Notes under the pieces: generated by a model
Database searches by the model: none
What the model was told of the DNA's origin: nothing
Seen by the model: only the letters and a program-made list of their open reading frames with translations
Translations under genes and position numbers: made by a program
Shown here: in pieces, positions 53,601 through 56,398 of the stretch
Layout of the letters: each line of letters begins with the position of its first letter
Numbering within the stretch: the stretch's first letter is position 1
DNA from: Idiomarina xiamenensis 10-D-4
Lineage (GTDB): Bacteria; Pseudomonadota; Gammaproteobacteria; Enterobacterales; Alteromonadaceae
NCBI RefSeq assembly: GCF_000299895.1
Contig: NZ_AMRG01000015.1
Span: forward strand, 1-64,000
DNA: 64,000 nt
Direction of reading: 5' to 3'

Positions 53601-56039
53601 GCCGTCTTCCGTAAGCTTTTCAAAAACGTTATCAATAGCATCCGGCTCGCCTGATAACACAACCATTTTCGGACCATTGACAATACCGATAGACACACCG
53701 TCAACCATGTATTTGACAACGTCCTCTTTTGACAAGGGCACGGCTAACATCGCGCCTTTAGGTAACTCGTTAATAAGTTCTGCGCGTCGAGCAACTACAC
53801 GCAGAGCGTCTTCAAGTTTAAATACGCCCGCGACCGTCGCAGCAACATATTCGCCAAGGCTATAACCGATCAAGCCATTGACTTTTACTCCTTTCGATAG
53901 CAACAACTGATAGAGGGCATACTCGATAATGAAGACGGCGGGTTGTGCGGCTTTGGTTTGTGACAAAATCCCCATGTCTCGATCGCCGCTGACCATACGC
54001 TTGAAGGCATCGCCCTTAGCGAGTAATTGCGGTTCGCTTAAGGCATTCAGTAAATCTAAACCTGTCGTTTTTTTGAGATAGCCACAGCACTGATCGACAA
54101 CGGTCTGAAATATCGGCTCACTGTGGTACAGTCCACTCCCCATACCTAGATAATGATCGCCAACACCAGAGAACACCAAAGATACGGCTCGCTCTTCTCC
54201 TTTTGGGGCTACACCTTCAATCACATAAGCCGAGTCGTCAGTTTCTAAGGCCTTGATAAAATCAGCACCGCTTTTGGCAACGACAACCATACGATTGCAA
54301 TACTGCTCTCGACTCGCCAAAGTATAAGCCAAATCGCTCATAGTGGGCGCATCTTCGCGGCTCAAAGTTTGCGTGACCACTTGTTGAGCTTTACTCAAGG
54401 CTTTTGGGGTTCTGGCGGAAAGCGGGAATAAGTGGAAACCATCGTTGGATAAGCTTTTGTTGGCCACTGGGTTGTACTCTTCGAGTACCACGTGAACATT
54501 CGTTCCACCAAAACCGAAGCCACTGACGCCAGCCAAGGCGAGTCGTGGCATGATTGGCCAGGACTGTGCCTTATCAGCGACTCGAACCGCCGAATTTTCA
54601 AAGTCTATACGAGGATTTTTATCAGAGAAATTGATTGACGGTGGAATGATACGATGTTTCATCGCCAAAACGGTTTTGATCACCCCAGCCATACCGGCAG
54701 CGGCTTCTAAGTGACCAATATTGGTTTTAACCGAACCAACCAAACATTGTTGCGTCGGTTTACGGTTTTGCCGCAGCACAGTGGACAATGCCGAAACCTC
54801 AATGACATCACCAATAGCTGTCGCGGTACCGTGAGCTTCAATATAATCGATATCGCCGGGAGATACACCAGCAGCCTCATAGGCGGAAGCCAGCATGGCT
54901 TCTTGCGCATTGCGGCTTGGCGCGGTCAACGCTAAAGTGCGGCCATCCTGATTCATCGAACTACCGCGAATAGTACAATAAACTCGGTCGCCGTCTTCTA
55001 CCGCTTTTGACAACGGTTTAAGAATAATAGAGCCAACACCTTCACCACGAACATAACCATTGGCTCTAGCGTCGAAGGTATAACAACGGCCATCGGGAGA
55101 AAGTAAACCAGCCTGAGAGAATACAATGGTGTATTCAGGCTTAAGTATCAAATTAGCCGCACCGACGATAGCTTGTTTTGATTCGCCATTGCGTAAACTC
55201 TGACAGGCCAAATGAATAGCGCTGAGTGACGACGAACATGCGGTATCAATAGTAAGACTTGGGCCGCGTAAATCGAAGAAATAGGAAATACGATTGGCAA
55301 CGATACTAGCGGAGTTGCCAGTTACAGCATAAGGATCAATAGCATCAAGCTGACAATATTGACGATCGAGGTATTCAATATTAGATAACCCAATAAAAAC
55401 ACCAGTTTCACTCTCTCGTATCGCTTTTCGATTAAAACCTGCATCTTCCAGAGCTTCCCATGCTACCTCTAACATCAAGCGCTGCTGCGGATCCATACGT
55501 TCGGCTTCGCGAGGAGAAATACCAAATGCATCAGCATCGAAATGAGCGATATCACTAATAAAGCCACCGAAACGAGTATTCATCTTCCCTGGAGCTCCAG
55601 CTACCGATGAATAATAGGCATCGACATCCCAACGACTAGCCGGCACTTCGCTAATAGCGTCACTCCCTGATACTAGCAGTTGCCAAAATTCTTCGGGATC
55701 ATTGGCACCAGGAAAGCGGCAAGACATACCAATGATGGCAATCGGCTCTTCGTCGCAGGCTTTTTTATTCGTAACTTTAGGCTGTGCAGGTGACTCGACT
55801 TGATTAAGGATATATTCCGCTGCCTTTTTAATTGACGGGAAGTCGAATAGTAAGGTGTCAGGTAAAACGCAATCCAAACGTTTTTCCAAATTTCCAGTAA
55901 TTTCTAATACTTCACTTGATGACAAACCATGAACTGACAAATCGTCATCGGAACTAATATCGGTAGACGGATCACCAATCATTTCAGCGATATGCTCGAT
56001 TAACCATAAACAAATTTGGTCAACATTCATTAATTTCAT
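32613..56039 (-). CDS. Type I PKS: loading ACP plus five KS-AT-KR-ACP modules
   Basis: This 7808-residue synthase starts the chain. Residues 1-80 form an ACP (S41) that should receive the fatty acyl group from the upstream FAAL. Five complete modules follow. KS cysteines are C268, C1803, C3332, C4863 and C6415. AT serines are S727, S2265, S3797, S5325 and S6879. KR tyrosines are Y1381, Y2935, Y4477, Y6019 and Y7569. ACP serines are S1536, S3094, S4626, S6178 and S7717. All ATs carry an (H/N)AFHS motif (malonyl-type). No DH, ER or MT is present, so every beta carbon should keep a hydroxyl. A low-complexity Lys/Thr/Asn/Glu-rich linker (about 1570-1630) separates modules 1 and 2. The C-terminus (about 7755-7808) is very basic and then helical (EEQVQQLLERL), probably the docking partner of the next PKS, whose start is 163 nt downstream. 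Confidence 0.96.
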   Translation of the reverse strand: MKLMNVDQICLWLIEHIAEMIGDPSTDISSDDDLSVHGLSSSEVLEITGNLEKRLDCVLPDTLLFDFPSIKKAAEYILNQVESPAQPKVTNKKACDEEPIAIIGMSCRFPGANDPEEFWQLLVSGSDAISEVPASRWDVDAYYSSVAGAPGKMNTRFGGFISDIAHFDADAFGISPREAERMDPQQRLMLEVAWEALEDAGFNRKAIRESETGVFIGLSNIEYLDRQYCQLDAIDPYAVTGNSASIVANRISYFFDLRGPSLTIDTACSSSLSAIHLACQSLRNGESKQAIVGAANLILKPEYTIVFSQAGLLSPDGRCYTFDARANGYVRGEGVGSIILKPLSKAVEDGDRVYCTIRGSSMNQDGRTLALTAPSRNAQEAMLASAYEAAGVSPGDIDYIEAHGTATAIGDVIEVSALSTVLRQNRKPTQQCLVGSVKTNIGHLEAAAGMAGVIKTVLAMKHRIIPPSINFSDKNPRIDFENSAVRVADKAQSWPIMPRLALAGVSGFGFGGTNVHVVLEEYNPVANKSLSNDGFHLFPLSARTPKALSKAQQVVTQTLSREDAPTMSDLAYTLASREQYCNRMVVVAKSGADFIKALETDDSAYVIEGVAPKGEERAVSLVFSGVGDHYLGMGSGLYHSEPIFQTVVDQCCGYLKKTTGLDLLNALSEPQLLAKGDAFKRMVSGDRDMGILSQTKAAQPAVFIIEYALYQLLLSKGVKVNGLIGYSLGEYVAATVAGVFKLEDALRVVARRAELINELPKGAMLAVPLSKEDVVKYMVDGVSIGIVNGPKMVVLSGEPDAIDNVFEKLTEDGVISRYIGASNAFHSALMEPVIEPLQQLLHEIELNAPEMPLVSNVSGTWMTDEQAMSPAYWANHLRQTVQFADGLNCLLNYGYQAFVEVGPGQSLSSIVRMQSDFDSESHVVVPSCRNGFDEQPDQAFFLRAVSNLWLAGVTIDFKRTYVDLPVKQVSMPSWLFDASRHWFGDSIDVTGEQRSPIYLKPEWQTIQASEALAEQNDLLIFVDSDGYATQLAHALKKKGKGVILVHQGDAFDSTHPNYTIRANEPDDYRLLFDQLKKQSISCSDIVYAWPLRADRTVQDIATDAFERLVHLVQSLPSESSGRLRLLTTLAHKATAQDIVLPASAMVVGTLHTLQYENPNWQCQHVDLALQQPIRLVTEVLVSEIGQRSVCIRGDNLLALSFNAVEPVASAEPAIYDGGVYVITGGTGGIGRALARQLQSVNKARVALVARSAMPAKDQWSQLIAANDSRAELLKILQSLEQAGGELMLVQADVTDAGQVAKAFNNITAHFGPIDGVIHAAGVAGSGLLHGKSKDQIDQILLPKTLGTDILLAEVKRLHIPRLVLCSSTVSTLGGGPGQTEYAAANAYMNALACREGQGKVISIIWGEWQWNAWSDGLSGFPTQVKNFLINNRKQCGLTDEQGAQAFVDALTMAQPQIMVCGTSVEQIRDDLAKLKSMIWQHPESTNEIEQKISPTVDEPVKSIDQLETTVHQVWQRFLGVKSLRPTDRFFDLGGTSLIGLQLMAELGRLTGVSLNATVLYEAPTVATMVQYLKEHGGYVDIAQNSFAEKAKSAAKETQAVTTENGKKSTEQATSKGNKTSIGNNDNVRSKSRDIAIVGMSGRFPNSKNVEQFWQNLVEGKEGISFLDDEQLLESGVSPEMLAHPNYVKVAGYIPDVDKFDAQFFGFPPREAELLDPQHRLFLECTLEALEDAGETGEGENDRIGLFGGANISTYMLNLLSNPELKAKLPSLALSIATYNDALTTKVSYKLNLKGPSVNVQTFCSTSAVATHMACNSLLQGDCNLAISGGSRIATPQEVGYLFEQGGIDSPDGHCRPFDKDGKGALLSNGISMVALKRLDDALADGNRIYAVIKGSAINNDGGMKTGYTAPSVTGQSQCIVDALRAADVDPQTIGYVEAHGTATELGDPVELRALTKAYHQFGVKNQYCGIGSVKSNVGHLDRAAGTTGLIKAALSLHHEMIPSTLHFEKPNPQLDLDNSPFFVNTELRPWKRTNNVRRAAVNAMGIGGTNAHIVLEEAPKVMPSSRARACNMLVLSAVSEAALDSACENLAIYLEQNPQANLSDVAYTLQIGRRAYQHRCAVVCHTHEEAIKALRGLAPECMLRDTVLDKFPNSLGMIFAGVGDHYLGMGAGLYRTEPEFRKWVEECCSFLNREMGLDLLDALREEPQFKHDDNEAFKRMLSGERELGILTETEAAQPAVFVLEYAMCRLLQSWGIKPDVLIGYSLGEYVAATIAGVFTLQEALRIVATRASLIAELPEGAMLGVSTGIDELEPYLSDSVSVGIINGPEMTVLSGEIDAIDNLQSRLESDGILSRRLGTSHAFHSAMMEPVVEELENMLAGFELSPPTIPILSNVTGNWLTDEEAISPEYWGRHMRHTVLFAQSLEHLLSEQSCALLEVGPGQSLCSIVRMQPQFKQSSARVVVPSCRNEFDNHSDQAFLLRAIAKLWLAGYQLPFKCFWSGERRARLSLPTYPFQRQRYWIDVPQADTIAGLLSPAAGKQPDPSNWFYKPAWQNKALDASTAVEQQCHLILADEQNADELVEKLREDGHTVLLAKQADEYIQHNDVHYGLNINEVEDYQLLLSQIQSQGIMVDQITFLSGRQESERAYYALIWLAKAIGQCRWNQPLKLNVVCSDISLVKGDEKITPLASTLLGPARVIPQEYPNVTCRTIDMEMASEMGSLVAELYSKCTDVYVAYRDGQRFVQTFVADPIKSAQRDEVGFKDKGVYLITGGLGGIGLIIARYLLGQFNAKVVLTGRTDLPARESWDEYLEQKHADDGVVGKIHSILALESLGGEVRTYKADVADEAAMTHVMSDVSKHWGKVDGVVHAAGYATLESLIPIQNTTKQDSIAHFKSKVTGTLVLDKLLQQHDVDFCLLFSSVSTVLGGFGFAAYCAANQYLDAFVESKRDTEGVRYSSIAWDSWDVRSDEELAQADTSTEPTIAQFAMTPAEGLDALTRAMASKTLRLIHSTGSLHARLEQWVSGEFLRAKQPKHIVQEEDVAMNLYQRPDLPTAYVEVSNETERRIAKVYRSVLGIDKIGVNDNFFDMGGTSLSAMQVAAQLQEEFGTQVSPVLLFDAGTISELNKHLMPNGNEAQQEEGTFKAQLQRRRELSNRGGMVPIAVIGMSGRFPGSNSVEQFWQNIAEGVEKISFFSDEELKEAGVSPSLYCQSNYIRARSILENVEEFDAAFFGYTPREAEVMDPQHRLFLECAWESLEDAGYDSSRYAGNIGVFAGANMSSYGVDLIANTEFGKDFVNLDNVISHDKDALCTKVSYKLDLRGPSVSVQTFCSTSLVAIHLACQSLRVGESDIAMAGGVSVRVPTKFGYEYNPGGQESCNGQTRSYDAGATGTIFGDGAAVVTLKRLEDALADGDQIHAVIRGSAINNDGAVKAGFTAPSVRGQSEVVASAMAVAEVEPEQISYVEGHGSATELGDPIEVAALNRAYRFSTDKRHFVALGSVKSNFGHLDRAAGATGFIKVVQSLKHEVLPPSLNFEAPNPEIDFNDSPFFVNTELRPWKRSEKPRIAGVNALGIGGTNAHVIVEEAPLLPATSASREWQMLTLSARTPKALDKMSHNLADYIETHNELSLADIAFTLQFGRKEMRERKVVICQSSENAIELLRGQNDAAVVTNSNSDKSPVTFIFPGVGEHYVNMGAQLYQTEPEFKAAMDKCFDWLEQNSDLDLKSVLFDDNVTQQTSKQDLNALFFRGDKGGDAVPSALNSTRIAQPAVFVVEYSLARLLISWGLVPEALVGYSVGEFAAATIAGTLSLENALTLVVERARIIDQLEPGCMLAVPAGEEQLRQLLNDNLSIAITNGSNMTVVAGSEQDIAALESVLKDKELFSRRLQTTHAFHSKMMEAACPELEKVLNNIELNEPFIPYLSNVSGDWITPELATDPNYWLKHMCHTVRFGEALDKLLSKGRQVILEVGPGQSLTSMVRQHPQFRIDSDQLTVAQTMRTIYEDASDLKSLLNAVAAAWSSGCTPDWQRFYHNETRRRVSLPTYPFERQRYWIDIKRDVDNKGCKIEDVGAWFYEQCWQTAAIQQEHLDTIKVKDAKWLVVGFEQPLTEQVYNRISDAGGKCVLITLVDGAKFAKLSECKYVVDADQPSQLRKSVAELCEQGFKPEHLLHCGSLTELSEFEAVQKRGFFSVLAMAQGLSDGRMNAPAHIDVVSSDLYMAVGQDNVVPAKFTNVGAYRTIPQEFPNITVRGIDFVAGQINVDEVMTELLSTNDDVAVAYRQGKRYVQSYVSCPLQDVRENNHVLRQGGNYLITGGLGNVGMNIASMLSAKYQANVALLSRRPFPAQDDWDSYLAKHGSEDGVGRQIARLREVNEAGGNVFVVTGDIADEPTMTKIFADVEQQYGKLNGLFHAAGVITAQSHAVILEVDRERSEAHFLAKVAGTQVIERLIAERELDFCMLFSSLAATLGGMQLSMYAAANSYEDGVAFAHRNDPVTRWVAVNWDSWARENGEQDHEGTTLEEFLMLPEEGVDAVCRILSSSKACHLVNSTADLYERLNQWVYRKRMSQVGIDEAERRYYARPELSTTFIAANNQTEKRVARVMQNVLGIDQVGLDDNYFELGGNSLISMQVIAELQREFDVSLSPVLLFEAPSVSELSKRLGSDKDVQEQSGDAERLQQRRRNARAAAGCDDIAVIGFAGRFPGAKDVDTMWDNLVHGRETISTFTDEELLESGISTALVNDPNYVKKRGILDNIDMFDAGVFGFNPREAELIDPQHRVMLEVAWATMEHAGYDSHRFDGLVGVFAGTTQSLYQMQLHRDKEVWAGLDRFETNLGNTQDSLSTRISYKLNLSGPSLSIGTYCSTSGVSIHLACQSLRTGESDMALAGGVSVLVPNKHGYLFEPNNQGSPDGHTRTFDARGQGTVFSDGCAMLLLKRLTDAQEDGDTIHAVIKGSAINNDGSLKAGFTAPSVERQSEVIVRALEDAQLTPEDINYIEAHGTATELGDPIEVAALTRAYRQFTDRRQFVTLGSIKTNFGHTDRAAGAIGMIKAINVLRTGVIPPTLHFEKPNPKMDLENSPFKVRNVLYKLPESSIPLRAAVTTLGVGGTNAHIILEQAPKPESSVAGKRWQFMTLSAKTSTSLEAMRENLANALAADNAINLADAAYTLHCGRREFGERLAVVGRSHKELIDALRGDKADRIFKSVKTASKQPVAFMFTGVGDQYVNMAGDLYREEEAFRNDMEYCFEVLADVLDTNLRDVLFVEDMPSFDRAKAMMLGQVPNDEFSTKLNQTVFAQPCTFIVQYCFANHLIRNGIVPEAVVGYSLGEYTAATLAGILSLEDALKLVAERAKLINSLPGGSMLAVPLSIEELRDTIEQLGQAIDIGIVNGPKLTIASGSDSAIEALEQQLSSQQVMCRRLLTTHAFHSSMMAPVKEQLAELVREVEFKTPTIRFLSNVTGSWLDSEHIIDEEYWVEHTCQTARFGDCIDTLLADGNWALVEVGPGQSLTSLIKQRAAVTRDGSGAFAVQTMRTVYVEDNDVAIFTAALAKLWVLGCAPAWHRYYEGERRHRIPLPGYAYDRQSYWIETAFEHQESLASQLLMSQEPKYDLADSFFFPLWARDKDQSNEVAESDSTAACWLVFADNNGVCDRLIQAAEDKGIDSVLVYHGERYQIKKDGSFVVRAANKKDLDSVFKQLKQDKRLPNRIVYGWTLESWDDNFDIQIQMNLGFYTLFQLAKTIGERMSNDELHLCILSSDMQPALGVEAVVPSKALIKGPVKVIRQEFANVICRNIDVVSEEIGEDKQGVADRLLAELLNKDDQYVALRGNERLLPVIEPIHMDESTVGHIRLKDGGVYLITGGMGGIGLAVAEYLHQTQNAKLVLLGRSSLPEQDQWDAICESGEDDRVTERVMKINALVKAGAEVMVATADVADEQAMKDIVAQTVTRFGTLDGVIHAAGVPGQGLTQLKPLEAAEQTLRSKVQGTLALAKAVEGLELDFMILVSSIAAFTGGGPGQIDYCAGNAFLDAYAQANHYKHGATIAINFGEWQWDAWSEGLQGYQPELRAALIKHRQEYGITFDEGMEAIRRILSIDVPQVIFLPEDAVAMIARSNVCMAVDMNSAVNNNRKKSSYPRPALSTDFVAATSELESKIAAIWQNVLGIDEIGTDDNFFDLGGNSLVGLQVVAELRKEFDAELTPVVLYEAPTVAALAIYLVPEQAVIMADDSKVFSERREKARQAGMSNDIAIVGMSGRFPGANNVREFWQNLKEGVEASTVYTEAEMLAAGVNLELIRNPAYVNVGYDVEDFDHFDARLFGYAPREVEFIDPQHRQFLLCAWEALEDAGCDPETYKGLIGVYGGANTSLYLNNLLSRPDITSSGSATWQAYFNNSNDSLATRVSYKLNLKGPAMSIQTFCSTSGVAMHMACKSLLAGECDVALGGGVSISVRGKTGYLYEEGGIDSPDGHIRTFDADAKGAVIGDGVGIVALKRLDDAIADGDHIYAVIKGSAVNNDGSVKVGYTAPSVDGQVGAISEALAASGIGAETIQYVEAHGTATELGDPIEVTALSKAYRNAGVGRKSVVALGSVKPNTGHLDRAAGVTGMIKTVLSLSNEEIPRLLHYKSPNPNLDLDNSPFFVADKNIPWARGDTVRRAAVNVVGLGGTNAHFVLEEAPQLQPSDDAQRVPVLMLSANSQWSLDMTKKRLAEHLRGHPQQSLADVAYTLQLGRKRLPFRYAVVADDYQSAIDALTDNQQKVMGARLSDAHKTLVFMFPGVGDHYHNMAFDLYHKESSFREEFNHCCDVLEPLLGVDLRDKLFDLSAKSEDNSGFDLKAMLGKDSGDEVSQLQQTWLAQPLVFAVEYCLAHLLMTWGYMPHAMVGYSLGEFVAATISGCLSLEDALTLVAKRARLINDLPGGSMLAVPMSEQELEPLMGEELSVALCNSPKTSVVAGSTDAIMAFAQELESKDIVCRVLGTSHAFHSPMMESARVGLRELLEDIELNTPTIPYVSNLTGDWVTDQEVTSVDYWLDHMCQTVRFADGIGKLLEEQGRVLVEVGPGQSLGSFVKQHPLCTDEKSISIVSTLRASFQNDSDDIYLQNAVARMWLAGVEPQWNAFYGNERRLKVSLPTYAFERNRYWVEAGAGSNVEQIAKKNTDERVSDIGQWFYQSDWLPKALRPSDIDKHVFSTQICCLILDEGEVGKHLSDSLKRSGGKIITVEVRAGQALEQVDEYTYRLDGNEEAQMVEWLETLKQLDMMPDRIVHMGTLTQERDFAKLQELGFFSLIQLAQTWGKTTSKKLQLDVVSSGLYMVRQEDDVIAGNSTLLGACRSIPQEYTNISVRNVDVEYHTAATLSRDFIDSLVKELSADTQDVSIAWRDTERLVQSYTSIALSEVAENSDILREQGTYLITGGLGNVGLTLAGMLTKRYNANVALLSRRSFPAKERWDEWLEQGNDEQVCRIIRAIRRKEQEGGSIMVVAADVADKAQMGEAFKIIESVYGDINGVFHAAGLNTDESHDIIADITRERSEAHFAAKVHGTVILSELLDERNADFCLLFSSLSATLGGLRLAMYSAANAYEDGFAMARRNDRGTRWIAVNWDTWAAEDGPIGHQGTTLEKFLMWPNEGAEAVRRVLSVNKLCNLVNSTANLHARLEQWVYLKRKASETSGASKSQHLRPELSTSYVAANNQIEKRIAAVFERVLGIDKVGLDDNYFELGGNSLISMQLISELQREFEVSLSPILIFEAPSVSEMAKKLGIDDSRGDVVDKPLKKKSRKSKRKNNLRKMKTDIESMSEEQVQQLLERLDSKSPK
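32775..37316 (-). other. PKS module 5 (KS-AT-KR-ACP)
   Basis: Residues about 6242-7755. KS C6415 in TFCSTSG and AT (from about 6765) S6879 with HAFHS resemble module 7. KR (from about 7402) TGGLGNVG, Y7569 in MYSAANAY, and ACP S7717 resemble module 3. This module therefore looks like a mosaic. Confidence 0.85.
34840..41969 (-). repeat. Duplicated PKS bimodule, copy A (module 4 to AT5)
   Basis: Module 4 and the KS-AT half of module 5 correspond in order and close sequence to module 6 and the KS-AT half of module 7. Shared marks include YVKKRGI-(L/I)-(D/E)-NIDMFDAGVFGF in KS4/KS6, AQPCTF in AT4/AT6 and LQQTWLAQPLVFAVEYCLAH in AT5/AT7. Borders are approximate. Confidence 0.7.
37395..41969 (-). 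other. PKS module 4 (KS-AT-KR-ACP)
   Basis: Residues about 4691-6215. KS C4863 in TYCSTSG with both His present. AT (from about 5212) S5325 with HAFHS; it starts FTGVGDQY and has AQPCTFIVQY, features shared only with the module 6 AT. KR (from about 5854) TGGMGGIG, Y6019 in DYCAGNAF. ACP S6178. Near-duplicate of module 6. Confidence 0.85.
42045..46556 (-). other. PKS module 3 (KS-AT-KR-ACP)
   Basis: Residues about 3162-4665. KS C3332 with EGHGSATE around the first His. AT (from about 3680) S3797 in GYSVGEF with HAFHS. KR (from about 4309) TGGLGNVG, Y4477 in MYAAANSY. ACP S4626. Its KR-ACP half closely matches that of module 5. Confidence 0.85.
46650..51149 (-). other. PKS module 2 (KS-AT-KR-ACP)
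   Basis: Residues about 1631-3130. KS C1803 in TFCSTSA; its conserved acidic G(E/D)G turn reads SNG, a small oddity. AT (about 2153-2455) S2265 with HAFHS, closest to the module 1 AT. KR (from about 2766) TGGLGGIG, Y2935 in AYCAANQY, followed by a WDSW block. ACP S3094 in GGTSLSAM. Confidence 0.85.
51330..55751 (-). other. PKS module 1 (KS-AT-KR-ACP)
   Basis: Residues about 97-1570 of the first PKS. This KS alone has the classical DTACSSS active-site context (C268); the others have CSTS. It should accept the fatty acyl starter from the preceding ACP. AT (about 617-915) S727 with NAFHS. KR (from about 1215) TGGTGGIG, Y1381, followed by a GEWQWNAWS block shared with modules 4 and 6. ACP S1536. 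Confidence 0.85.
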
Positions 56040-56398
56040 TTTTTTCTCATATTTTTAGTGACATTTAAAAAGCCCCATCCCAATCTATCGGACTTTTAAA
56101 CCAGCGGCTTTTTAACATCAAGAGATTTATATTTTTATTTAGCAACTCAAACTTAAATAGTGAGTGTTGTAACCGTATAAATAATTATTCCTCGAAAAAT
56201 AATTTATAAAAATTAATTTCCTAAATCAGATCCTTGAATCGAGAAATAATTACTGGAAATACTTTCAAAGTACACGTCAACTTGATAATAAAATCTTAAA
56301 CACGAATTCAACGAATACTATTGCCAGAAAAAATACGATATTTCTTCAACGATTAGCCGTCAGTGATGCCTTAATTATTTGAATTCCGAAAATGCATA
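56040..56398. other. 359-bp AT-rich gap between FAAL and first PKS gene
   Basis: This is the longest gap inside the operon and it is markedly AT-rich between about 56120 and 56398. No gene is seen. It holds the inverted repeat at 56065-56115 and could contain a separate promoter for the PKS/NRPS genes, but I cannot point to convincing -35 and -10 boxes. The PKS start has only a weak purine stretch (ATGAGAAAAA) as a ribosome-binding site. Confidence 0.5.
56065..56115 (-). terminator. Terminator-like inverted repeat before the first PKS gene
   Basis: Perfect 10-bp arms TTAAAAAGCC (56065-56074) and GGCTTTTTAA (56106-56115) are separated by 31 nt. The A-run/GCC/GGC/T-run layout looks like a bidirectional terminator, although the loop is long. 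It lies between the FAAL and PKS genes and ends about 25 nt before the PKS start, so it could also attenuate PKS transcription. Confidence 0.4.

Noticed and set aside
23165-55751. Dehydratase, enoylreductase or methyltransferase domains in the long AT-KR linkers.
   Set aside because: The linkers contain the usual non-catalytic KR structural half (for example QEFANV followed by C/R-x-ID) but no HxxxGxxxxP dehydratase motif or NADPH/SAM motifs.
18959-56039. A trans-AT PKS, suggested by the presence of a non-elongating KS.
   Set aside because: Seven modules have integrated ATs with intact GYSLGE or GYSVGE motifs, and no stand-alone AT gene is seen.
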